Of a stretch of 64,000 nucleotides of DNA, positions 47,127-55,800 are shown in pieces. Source of the stretch: Ignavibacteria bacterium (GTDB lineage: Bacteria; Bacteroidota; Ignavibacteria; Tepidaquicellales; Tepidaquicellaceae); assembly GCA_016710985.1 (NCBI GenBank), contig JADJTX010000004.1:124001-188000 (forward strand), in the 5' to 3' direction. Every line of letters begins with the position of its first letter. The first letter of the stretch is position 1. Made by a program: the position numbers and the translations under genes. The notes beneath the pieces were generated by a model. The model had not been told where the DNA came from and ran no database searches. It was given only the letters and a program-made list of their open reading frames with translations.

Positions 47127-47157
47127 TTTGATAAACGGAAAATAATTTATAGTTTTG
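47127..47157 (+). promoter_or_regulatory. Promoter of small ribbon-helix-helix-like gene 1
   Basis: TTTG (47127-47130), 19 nt, TAGTTTTG (47150-47157). The start of transcription is expected at about 47163. About 90 bp around it are nearly identical to the second copy at 52294-52324. Confidence 0.8.
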
Positions 47158-47161
47158 TACT

Positions 47162-47189
47162 GTGCACGAAAAGTGCTCCTGATGTGCGC
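47162..47189 (+). promoter_or_regulatory. Possible autoregulatory operator: GTGCnC repeats with 11-bp phasing
   Basis: GTGCAC (47162), GTGCTC (47173) and GTGCGC (47184) recur every 11 bp, one helical turn, starting at the presumed +1. Such phased short repeats suit ribbon-helix-helix dimers. In the RNA, GCAC-GAAAA-GTGC could instead form a hairpin. Inference only. Confidence 0.45.
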
Positions 47190-47218
47190 AGACGAAGCCC
47201 GGTAAATTAAACAGAACA

Positions 47219-47401
47219 ATGTTTATAAAGAAGAAAATAAAGAAGACAGCAAAGGGCTACCGTCTGAGACCTGAGACACATTCTCTGATAAATGAGCTCC
47301 GGTTTATTTTACAGACAGATCATGATACCGTAATAACCAAAGCGTGCAGGATGTTTTATAAGGAAATACAGGCTAAACAAAAAATTAAAGGAAGAACTTA
47401 A
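47219..47401 (+). CDS. Small ribbon-helix-helix-like DNA-binding protein 1
   Basis: ATG 47219. The 60-residue basic protein has a Lys-rich N-terminus (FIKKKIKKTAKG), a short strand (YRLRP) and two helices (ETHSLINELRFILQ and DHDTVITKACRMFYKEI), which fits a CopG/Arc-type ribbon-helix-helix fold. It is about 65% identical over 52 residues to the product at 52408-52581. No toxin gene follows; the downstream DNA is a T9SS relic. Autoregulation is suggested by the phased GTGCnC repeats at its transcription start. The ribosome site is weak. Confidence 0.7.
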   Translation: MFIKKKIKKTAKGYRLRPETHSLINELRFILQTDHDTVITKACRMFYKEIQAKQKIKGRT

Positions 47402-47514
47402 ATAATTGATAATTGATAATTGAAAGTTGATAGTTGGTAGTTGAGGATTCTTTAAATCACGGGAACAAACGCTATAAAATTCTTTTTATAAAATTAATTA
47501 AAGGAGGACAAATA

Positions 47515-47881
47515 TTGAACCTCTCACAAAACCTTACTCAGGAATTTTCAAGTCCAGTTCCTAAATCAATTAAGTCAGTAAACTTTAAAAAAATTATTTT
47601 AATATCTTAAAAAATTTTAAAAATGAAAATTTTACCCGGAAATATAGTTCATCTCAGAACTATCCGAATCCTTTCAACCCTTCGACGAAAATAAACGCAT
47701 AGGTGAATCTGAAGGTATTCGACATTACCGAAGAGAAGTTGTAACTCTTCTGAATGAATTTAAGACAACAGGATATTATAGGGCGGATTTCAATGCGGCA
47801 AATCTTTCGAACGGAACATACTTTTACAAGATTGAAAGCGGCGTATTTTCGGAAGTTAAGAGGATGATTGTTGTGAAATAA
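47515..47881 (+). pseudogene. Relic of a T9SS-exported protein
   Basis: A ribosome site (AAAGGAGG) and TTG 47515 begin a 31-codon ORF that ends at 47610. From about 47650 a T9SS type A domain follows in pieces: QNYPNPFNPSTKINA then TAG, LKVFDITE, then with a frame change EVVTLLNEFKTTGYYRADFNAANLS and ending KRMIVVK. It closely resembles the end of the intact gene at 48479 (NEFKTAGYYKADFNASNLS). Most of the passenger is lost. Confidence 0.75.
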
Positions 47882-48117
47882 TTAATAAGTTCTTATTCCC
47901 TGATCTGAATCCCGTGGATACCGGGATTCGGAGGGAATGAAAATAAATTTGAATCTAATATTGACTATGTCATCTAAAATAAATAAGTTTACATATAATA
48001 AATTAAATGAAGACAAATATTACCACAGTCGACTCCCATTTTCATAAAAACGAAAATACATGTCAGCTCTCAGTTAAAATACTACAGTGAACTTATTTTT
48101 TGCTATAATGCTTTTAT

Positions 48118-48151
48118 TAATTGATAATTGATAATTGATAATTGATAATTG
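48118..48151. repeat. ATTGATAATTGATA array
   Basis: Four 9-bp units directly before REP/MITE-like copy 1. Confidence 0.8.
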
Positions 48152-48152
48152 C

Positions 48153-48242
48153 CACCGGCGGAGTCAGCGCTTTTCGACTCCGATGATAATAGTGTTTGCT
48201 AATCGTCAGAGTCCCAAAAAAAGCACGGAGAGACTGCCGGGA
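48153..48242. mobile_element. 90-bp GC-rich REP/MITE-like element, copy 1
   Basis: Starts CACCGGCGGAGTCAGCGCTTTTCGACTCC and ends AGCACGGAGAGACTGCCGGGA. The ends are inverted copies of each other, and each half can fold. Copies 2 and 3 are at 50062 and 51958. Confidence 0.8.
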
Positions 48243-48478
48243 TTATAAATATCACACAGAGTTCTTTTATTTTTATAAAAATAGTAAATTTAAAACATTG
48301 GAGTTTCCGGTGTTATCCAATTCAAGTACCTTAGTGAACTTAGTGAACTTAGTGCCTTAGTGGTAAAAAATAAATTTCTAAATTGGTTAAAATAATTTTC
48401 ACGGAGATATTCTCCGCGGATAAAGCAACAAATCTTTAAAAAAACATTTATTAACTTAAAGAAAAAGGAAAACAAAAA

Positions 48479-50023
48479 ATGAAAACATTTATCCTTTCTT
48501 TGCTTTGCATCTTCTGCTTTACAAGTACCAACTTCGCTCAATGGACCGAGCAGACCTCAGGTATTACAACCCCTTTGTATTCCGTATCCGCTGTCGACGA
48601 TAATGTCGCCTGGGCGTGCGGTGCAGGCGGTGTGGTACTGAGAACAATCAATGCCGGAGTTAACTGGACAGCTGTAACTTCCGTCGGCGCTTCAATTGGT
48701 CTTTATACTATTCGTGGTTTAGACGCTTTGACTGCATTAGCAGGCGGCTCAAGCTTAACTGCCGGTGTCGCGTATAAAACCATTGACGGCGGCGTGACAT
48801 GGACGCAGACATTCAATCAGCCCGGAGGTTTCATAAATTCAATCACTAAATTCAACGGATTTCCGGTTTGCGGAATGGGAGGCGATCCCGTCGGAGGCAG
48901 ATGGTCATCTTTTATCAGTTTCGATTTCGGCTCCACCTGGGATTCCACAGGACTGTACAATCCCGCTCCTGCGGGAGAAGCAGGCTGGAATAATTCATTC
49001 TGCCAGCCTCCCGGGATAAGCTTCTTTTCATTCTACGGAACCAACAATACCAAAATTTATCAGCCCTTTGGTAATGGATCCGTTCTTTCACATCCTACAC
49101 CGGGTCTTGTAAACTCAATGGCAATCTGGGCAAATGATAGTAACAGGACAATGACCGGCGGTAGCATTATGCTTTATTCAACAAACAGAGGAGTTAACTG
49201 GACCAATGTGAATGCAATTGGAACAGGTGATATACTCGGGATCACCGGCGGCGATTCAAAATGGTATTATGTAAGAGGTTCATCTGTTTATTATTCACCT
49301 GACGACGGAGGCAGCTGGAGCAATGATCATACTGCATCCGGAACATACACTCATATCAATGTTTCTCCGGCAGGCTTACACATGTGGGCTATCAGGGACA
49401 ACGGCGGAATTTCAAGATACCGTTTTGATCCTGTATTACCTGTAGAACTTTTATCATTTGTCTCAACTGTATCCGGAAGCAATGTAGTTTTAAACTGGAG
49501 CACATCGAGGGAAGTTAATAATTCGGGATTTGAAATAGAACGGCGAGACGTGAGAGGCGAGACGCAAGACGTTTGGAAAAAAGTAGGGTTTGTTAACGGA
49601 AATGGAAATACTGCTGAGAATAATAATTATAATTTCACTGACAGAGGTTTGAGGCAGGGGATATACAATTACAGACTGAAGCAGATAGACTTCAACGGGA
49701 ATTTTGCTTATCATAATTTAAGTGATGAAGTGATCGTTGGTTCGCCGGCTAAATTCAGTTTATCTCAGAACTATCCGAACCCGTTCAATCCTTCGACAAA
49801 AATAAATTACGATCTGCCGTTCGATGCAAACGTTAGTCTGAAAGTATTTGACATGACAGGAAGGGAAGTCGTTACTCTTGTTAATGAATTCAAAACAGCC
49901 GGTTATTATAAAGCTGATTTCAATGCTTCAAATCTTTCAACCGGAGTGTATATGTACAGGATATCAGCAGATGCAAAAGGGCAGAGCTATACTTCGGAGA
50001 AGAGAATGATGCTGATAAAGTAA
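48479..50023 (+). CDS. Secreted YCF48/BNR-like protein with T9SS sorting domain
   Basis: ATG 48479 follows AAAGGAAAAC. The 514-residue protein has a signal peptide (about 1-20, ending TNFAQ). Beta-propeller-like repeats follow (WTEQTSGITTPLYSVSAVDDN, GGVVLRTINAGVNWTA, LYSTNRGVNW, YYSPDDGGSWS), then an Ig-like FSLS-linker (LPVELLSFVSTVSGSNVVLNW). Residues about 425-514 are the T9SS type A domain (SQNYPNPFNPSTKI, ending EKRMMLIK). In the linker, ERRDVRGETQDVWKK is coded by a GAGACGTGAGAGGCGAGACGC stretch, looking like an in-frame repeat insertion. Export is expected; ligand or function is unknown. A REP/MITE-like element lies on each side. Confidence 0.88.
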   Translation: MKTFILSLLCIFCFTSTNFAQWTEQTSGITTPLYSVSAVDDNVAWACGAGGVVLRTINAGVNWTAVTSVGASIGLYTIRGLDALTALAGGSSLTAGVAYKTIDGGVTWTQTFNQPGGFINSITKFNGFPVCGMGGDPVGGRWSSFISFDFGSTWDSTGLYNPAPAGEAGWNNSFCQPPGISFFSFYGTNNTKIYQPFGNGSVLSHPTPGLVNSMAIWANDSNRTMTGGSIMLYSTNRGVNWTNVNAIGTGDILGITGGDSKWYYVRGSSVYYSPDDGGSWSNDHTASGTYTHINVSPAGLHMWAIRDNGGISRYRFDPVLPVELLSFVSTVSGSNVVLNWSTSREVNNSGFEIERRDVRGETQDVWKKVGFVNGNGNTAENNNYNFTDRGLRQGIYNYRLKQIDFNGNFAYHNLSDEVIVGSPAKFSLSQNYPNPFNPSTKINYDLPFDANVSLKVFDMTGREVVTLVNEFKTAGYYKADFNASNLSTGVYMYRISADAKGQSYTSEKRMMLIK

Positions 50024-50060
50024 TTGATAATTGACAATTGATAATTGATAATTGATAATT
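50021..50060. repeat. TAATTGATAATTGA array at the stop codon
   Basis: Begins with the TAA stop of the upstream gene; four 9-bp units. Confidence 0.85.
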
Positions 50061-50061
50061 T

Positions 50062-50152
50062 CTCCCGGCGGAGTCTGCGCTCTTCGATTCCGCCGATAAT
50101 AATAATGGTTATCGGCAGAGTCCCGAAAAAGCACGGAGACTCTGCCGGGGGA
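50062..50152. mobile_element. 90-bp GC-rich REP/MITE-like element, copy 2
   Basis: CTCCCGGCGGAGTCTGCGCT at the left and AGCACGGAGACTCTGCCGGG at the right are inverted copies. Two inner hairpins: GGCGGAGT with GATTCCGCC, and GGCAGAGT with ACTCTGCC. It could also act as a terminator between the convergent genes. Confidence 0.85.
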
Positions 50153-50169
50153 AAATTACTCATTACTCA

Positions 50170-51618
50170 TTACTCATTACTCTTTTCCAGCAACCAGTCT
50201 TTATAAATCAAACTCTCTTCATTTGAAATACTCTTCTTAAACTTTACTAATTCAGTTTTGCTACCAGACATCTTACTGTCCAGTATGATTTTGTAATAAT
50301 CAACAAACAGTTTATTTTGTAATCTCTGTTCTTCAGAAACGTTCTTATTGCTTTTAAGAAAGTGTTTATAAGTATCCAGCAGTGAGAGAGCTTCATCGAA
50401 ATAGCCTAATTCATAATACAGCTTTAAGTATAAATTTCTTATCTCATATTTAAAGAAAAAAGTGAGCATTTCAACTTTCGAAATGTGTTCAAGTGATTTT
50501 ACGAAATTCCTCTTTTTAAATTCAATATGGGCGAATCCAAAATTATGAAATGATTCCTTCTTATCGGTTCGGAGATAATCAGTGTATTTTAAAATAAACT
50601 TGTGAGCATCGGTAAGTTTATTCTGCGCGATCAGATTATAAAGTATATCGTTATACAGAATAAAAGGCATCTCACCGCCCGTAAGCGGAACGTAAACTTC
50701 ATCTTCAAGCAGAGCGCCATATAGAGTGTTGAGTTTTTCAAAATCTGATTCCCTGTTATAGTAACCTTTCAGTAAATAGTAAAAGCTAAGTTTGTGATTA
50801 TCGCGAAACAAATGTTTGTTTTTATAAAACAGTGTCTCTACTCTTGATACAATATTTTTATCTTTGCGGTGAATGGTATAGAGAAGACCGTAAAAACACA
50901 GCTCGAAAATTTCCTTATCCTGTTTCGCGATTCCTTTCTTCTTGTCCAGATATAAAATAAAATTTTTATGGTCAAAGTTACGCATGAACTGTTCGACAAG
51001 ATCATTCCGGTTATCAAGGTTATATCTGATTCTGTCATTGTATGAATTATTAATAAAATTCGCAGCGCATAAACAAAAGAAGTTCATCATATTGATCTGC
51101 GATTCCATATTGCTTGCATTCTTTCCGTTGTTATGAACACTAAACATTACCTCCATCATAGACAGGAAATACAAGTCAACGAAATCTCCTCCTGTATAGC
51201 CGTCAATTATCTTATGCAGATCTTTCCTGGTCCCGGAATATAATTTCACATAAAATTTATTGAGATTATTATTTAAAAAGAATTCCAACAGACAAATGCG
51301 GCTGCGTAATTCATTCGCTCTCAAATCCCGGACAGTTATGAATTCCTCAGTAAGTTTTGTGAGTTCAGAAGATAATACTCTTATTACATTTTCCGCTTTC
51401 GATTTGTTATACTTCTCCTTCGGATAAAGCTTTCTGTAAATCTTTTTATAAGTAAAATTCAGATTATTAAATTCAGGATGATAAGATTTAAGTATTTTAT
51501 AGAAAGGTTTCAGGTCGCGTCCGCGTGAAAAGTAGGGAGATGCAACAAACTTCTCGAACTCTTTGGTTTCTTCTCTGGAGAAAGTTTTAAGTAACTGAAT
51601 GAGTTTTGTGTCTTTCAT
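50170..51618 (-). CDS. Helical protein of unknown function (intact paralog of the 9700 gene)
   Basis: ATG at 51618. The 482-residue protein has no signal peptide and appears mostly alpha-helical, with many Lys, Glu, Leu and Tyr (LLKTFSREETKEFEKFVASPYFS at the start; YFDEALSLLDTYKHFLKSNK near the end). Helix pairs such as NLYLKLYYELGYFDEALSL look TPR-like. Its first 100 residues match the fragment at 10812-11141 and the rest the 9700 fragment, so this is the intact family member. I recall such proteins as frequent in this lineage, but no function is known to me. A REP/MITE-like element lies on both sides. Confidence 0.8.
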   Translation of the reverse strand: MKDTKLIQLLKTFSREETKEFEKFVASPYFSRGRDLKPFYKILKSYHPEFNNLNFTYKKIYRKLYPKEKYNKSKAENVIRVLSSELTKLTEEFITVRDLRANELRSRICLLEFFLNNNLNKFYVKLYSGTRKDLHKIIDGYTGGDFVDLYFLSMMEVMFSVHNNGKNASNMESQINMMNFFCLCAANFINNSYNDRIRYNLDNRNDLVEQFMRNFDHKNFILYLDKKKGIAKQDKEIFELCFYGLLYTIHRKDKNIVSRVETLFYKNKHLFRDNHKLSFYYLLKGYYNRESDFEKLNTLYGALLEDEVYVPLTGGEMPFILYNDILYNLIAQNKLTDAHKFILKYTDYLRTDKKESFHNFGFAHIEFKKRNFVKSLEHISKVEMLTFFFKYEIRNLYLKLYYELGYFDEALSLLDTYKHFLKSNKNVSEEQRLQNKLFVDYYKIILDSKMSGSKTELVKFKKSISNEESLIYKDWLLEKSNE

Positions 51619-51737
51619 ATTTGTTTTTATGTGTTGAGGAATCAGTAATAATTACTAACTGAAGTTACGCAAGATGTTCTTTTGCGATTCAAAACCACCC
51701 CCTCCCTTTTCAGAGTCTGTCTCAAAACATCCCTATA

Positions 51738-51950
51738 AACCACCAAGGCACGAAGACACTAAAAAAATGTGCTGAAAATGATTACTTTGTGCCTTTGTGT
51801 CTTAGTGGTTTCAATATTTTTCCTGTTTTGAGACACTCTCTTCAGGAGTCTCTCTCATATCATCACTATTAACCACGAAGACACTAAGGAAAATGTTTTA
51901 AAAATAGAATGCTTTGTGCCTTTGTGTCTTTGTGGTTGTAAAATATTTCT
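51738..51950. repeat. Two inverted-repeat units of the AACCACGAAGACACTAAG type
   Basis: ACCACCAAGGCACGAAGACACTAA (about 51740) is inverse to TTGTGTCTTAGTGGT (about 51810). AACCACGAAGACACTAAGG (about 51871) is inverse to TTTGTGTCTTTGTGGTT (about 51924). No ORF lies in this stretch. It is a dispersed palindromic family. Confidence 0.65.
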
Positions 51951-51957
51951 AGTTTTA

Positions 51958-52048
51958 CCACCGGCGGAGTCTGCGCTCTTCGACTCCGCCGGTAGAATGT
52001 TGCTTATCGAGAGAGTCCCCAAAAAGCACGGAGACTCTCCCGTGGGAC
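51958..52048. mobile_element. 90-bp GC-rich REP/MITE-like element, copy 3
   Basis: CACCGGCGGAGTCTGCGCTCT to AGCACGGAGACTCTCCCGTGGG. Same order as copies 1 and 2; the inner stem is perfect here (CCGGCGGAGT with ACTCCGCCGG). Confidence 0.85.
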
Positions 52049-52293
52049 ATTTTGTTGATCGTGATAATTCGTGAAATTCGTGTCTGTCTCTTAATTTAAA
52101 TTTTGAAGCGATCGGCTTAGGTTATTAACCGGTAATTATCTCAAAAATATAAAATTAAATTTTATAAAAAAACTGTAATGTTAATTAAAATAACTTCTGT
52201 CAAAAACCATTGATACAATCCGCAATTCAAGTCTACATCCAAATTCCAAAAATCTAAAATCAATTTCATTGTAATAATCGGGAAAAACTTTCT

Positions 52294-52324
52294 TTTGATA
52301 AACGGAAAATAATTTATAGTTTTG
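52294..52324 (+). promoter_or_regulatory. Promoter of small ribbon-helix-helix-like gene 2
   Basis: TTTG (52294-52297), 19 nt, TAGTTTTG (52317-52324), almost identical to the promoter at 47127. Confidence 0.8.
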
Positions 52325-52328
52325 TACT

Positions 52329-52369
52329 GTGCACGATAAAGTGCTCAGTAAGTGCGCAGAAGGATGCAC
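52329..52369 (+). promoter_or_regulatory. Phased GTGCnC repeats, second copy
   Basis: GTGCAC (52329), GTGCTC (52341), GTGCGC (52352), then TGCAC (52365): spacing 12, 11 and 13 bp. Same position relative to the promoter as in copy 1. Confidence 0.45.
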
Positions 52370-52407
52370 GGCTAATGCTTACAGAGAGCACGGAGAGTGA
52401 ATTCAAA

Positions 52408-52581
52408 ATGATCATTAAAAAGAAAGTGAAGAAAACATCTAAGGGATACAGACTGAAACCTGATACGCATTCGCTGATAAAGGAGATACAGGAGATACTG
52501 CAGGTGGATCAGGATGCGGTCATTACGAAAGCGTGCAGGATGCTTTATAAGGAAATGAAAAGGAAGAACCTGGTGAGATAA
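52408..52581 (+). CDS. Small ribbon-helix-helix-like DNA-binding protein 2
   Basis: The start chosen is ATG 52408 (MIIKKKVKKTSKG) because it aligns with the paralog start (MFIKKKIKK) and has GGAGAG upstream; ATG 52375 would add 11 residues. The 57-residue protein has a strand (YRLKP), helix A (DTHSLIKEIQEILQ) and helix B (DQDAVITKACRMLYKEM), fitting a CopG/Arc-type fold. No toxin gene is next to it. The TAA stop is the first bases of an ATTGATA array. Upstream DNA is more conserved between the two copies than the coding part. Confidence 0.72.
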   Translation: MIIKKKVKKTSKGYRLKPDTHSLIKEIQEILQVDQDAVITKACRMLYKEMKRKNLVR

Positions 52582-52612
52582 TTGATAATTGATAATTGAT
52601 AATTGATAAATG
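52579..52612. repeat. TAATTGATAATTGA array at the stop codon
   Basis: Starts with the TAA stop of the small gene; about four units. Confidence 0.85.
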
Positions 52613-52863
52613 ATAATTGGAAATACAGGTTCACCCTTAGTAGAAATAAATATGTGCACTGATTTGATTTTAGAAGTATATCCCGCATTTTTGTAACAAT
52701 TAAAGGAAGTTCTTTTAAAAAGAAATAATGAAGACCCTTGAATGCAGCAGAAATGAGCGGCAAATGATCAGTAACATCGCAATAATAAGAATATTCTAAA
52801 ACCAACTATTGATAATTAAAACTATTTTCTATAGTTTTAAAAAAAATAAAAGGAGAATCAAAT

Positions 52864-55800
52864 TTGAAAAAACTAATTACTTCCACATCGGCAACACTTT
52901 CCACATTATTAAATCTTCAATTCTTTTTTTTACAACCGGCTCATGATCGGGTTAAGAAATTAATTGACAGTTCGTTCAGAGTAAACAATATGAAAAACAA
53001 ATTTTCTGTAATTCTGTTTATTATTTGTTTTAATTTTATTTATACGAATTCAAATTCACAAGGTAGTCTTAGCTTTGTCAGAGGAGATGTTAGACCGGGA
53101 AATTGTGGACAACTGCAAATTGGAATTCAATATGATTTATATCTTTGGGATCACATTGATTTGGAATTATTTGATATTACAAATAATCAACCAGCTAATT
53201 TTTCGGGAGGTTGTTCGTCAGGTTTACTAGTAAGTAATTTTCCATCTGTAAGTGGATATTTTGAACCCTATTGTCTACATGTTTACCGGGATTATGGAGG
53301 ATAACTGGAACAGTAGTCCACTGAGGATCCCCTTTAATATCAATTACATCTGCACCATTAATTGTTGATTTTAATGCGCTGTTCCAAGTGTAAATGTTTC
53401 GGGAGTTGGCATACCACCTTCGTATAGGGGTGTCAGGATGGTAAAATAAATGTTTCAAAAACAACTGATGTTTGTCACTCATATTCGTGGTCGGTAAAAA
53501 TTTTAAAGGATACCAATTTCATAGCCGGCTATCAATTCCAACCCAATGAAAACAATCATGAATTTACTAATATAGCTCCTGGTGGATATGCAGCAAAGTC
53601 TCTATATAATAATACTTTTTCAGAGAAGTAGGTATTGTCATACCTGAAGCGGAATGTCATGATAAATTATCGGCAAGTGCATCAAATGAATGCGCAACGG
53701 AAAAATCATGGTGACATTTAGTGATGATTTTAACAGTCCGTGTCTTGGACCCCCTGTCAATAACAAATGGATAGGTTCAATTAGTAAAATTGGCGGTGAA
53801 CCTTACTCAGGTATAAGTTATGCCTAATAATTTTAGTGATACTGTAATTTTTTATAATTTACCTTCAGGGACCTATAGTGTTCATGGAAGAAGAGAGTTT
53901 AGTTTACCGGGTGGAGTTGTCTGTGTATCTGATAATGATACTACAGTAACAATTCAGCAAAGTGCAGCCGATACAATGTCTTTATCCGGTCATATTAAAA
54001 CAGCCTTACGGATGCTCCCATAACAGATGGAGCAGATGTATATCTTACTCTCAATACAATATACATTACGAGGCAAATACAGACCCTTGCGGAAATTACG
54101 GATTGGGAATTTACCTTTAGGAAATTATACAATTAAAGTTAGGAAACCCGGTTTTAAACCTTCTAACGAAAATTTTCCTGTAAATGGCGGTCACAATTCC
54201 AAAGATAAATCTCTGGACCCGGATACAGAAAACAGGATCGTACTTACCGAAGGTAAGTTATATATCTACGCAGACAATATTGATGATGAGGATGAACCTA
54301 CATATCGTCTTAGCGGAAATGTGAACATTAATGGAATATTATTTTTCGGAGGTGATGTTGTAGTAGAAAAAACTCCCGGCGAAATGCCTTCTGTCAAAGC
54401 AAGTTCTAAAATCTACGCAAAAAATATAAACGGAGCAGATGAAACCATAATGCCTCTAGATCATGTCCCATATGAATTTCTTGCCGAAGATAATAATCTG
54501 ATCCCGAAAAAACTTGCATATTTTTTTGAGATACCTGGTAACTTCGCTGGATTCTTTTTAAAGTTAGTAGGTTTAACCATCAACACAGAAGGCACAGAAG
54601 TAGCAGCAAGCACCATATTAAATTTTCCGTATCCATTAAATTATTTAGTTGGATGGGAATTCAAAAGATTTTAGGCAAATCAGATTTTGAAACAGCAAAA
54701 GATATTTTAAACAGCTTTAGCGGTAAGTTAATATATAACAGGTCATCCGGGAAGGACTTTGAAATGGATTTTTTACTCTCGGATGAAGGTCTAAAATTAA
54801 ATATCTTTGATATAGATGAATTAGAACTTCATTGGGATGGTCCTAATTCTGTTTTTTCCGGTGAGTTCAAAATAACAATCCCCGGAAGTCTCGGGCGGAA
54901 ATTCTAATAACAATCAGGTAAACCCACATCAAAGCGGAATTACAATAGATCTTGTGAACAGGAAACGGAGAGCTGATCAAACAAATGAATTTAAATGAAG
55001 CCCGAAATCTTTTACCCCAGGATTTGATCGATAAAATATTTTCAATAGGTTTAAGTTTTGAGCTGAAAGATCTAAAGCTACAGGAAATTGGAGGTTTTAT
55101 TGATGGGGTAAGATTACCAATAGGCTCAACAGGCCTTGTAATAACGAAGATAGATGCAAACATTTCTAATATTACCGAAGGGTACGACATTAAAATCATT
55201 GTGACCTGCGATATTGAAACTGGTGTTCCGGCAATCAAACTAGATGGAATGGGGGGAGAACTTGTACCATCAACTTACATTGCATTACGCGGTGGTGTAA
55301 CAATCTTCGATAAAAAAATACTAAATGCCGAGGTTAAAGGAAAATTATGCAGAAAAAAAAATATCTGAAAGTCAAAAGCGATATAAATGTATTAGACATA
55401 GTTAAAGGCAGTATGAATGCAACTTTAAAAGCTGATAATGGGAATCCTCAATTCACGGGTGAAGCAGAGGGATCAATTAGTGCCCCTTCTGAATTTTCAC
55501 AGTTATTAGATTGGCTTGATATTGATAGCGATCCTGGGAGAAGCAAATATGAAATTTAACAATAATCTTATTACAGCAGAGGGAAAATCTATATCCCCGA
55601 CGAGGCTACCATTGCAATGAAATTTGTTTATGGTAACCCAATCCAGATATTTGCTGGAACGAATTTAGATAATCTCGAGCAGATTTTACGCAATAATAGA
55701 AATGGCAGAAATTTAATCTCTTTTGTCGTTCCTAAAAATATGTCAAAAATTCTTTTAGTTGCAGGGAATGAAATAAATACATTTGATTTTACTGTTACTG

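Noticed and set aside
47219..47401. Antitoxin of a toxin-antitoxin pair
   Set aside because: No companion toxin ORF is found next to either small gene.
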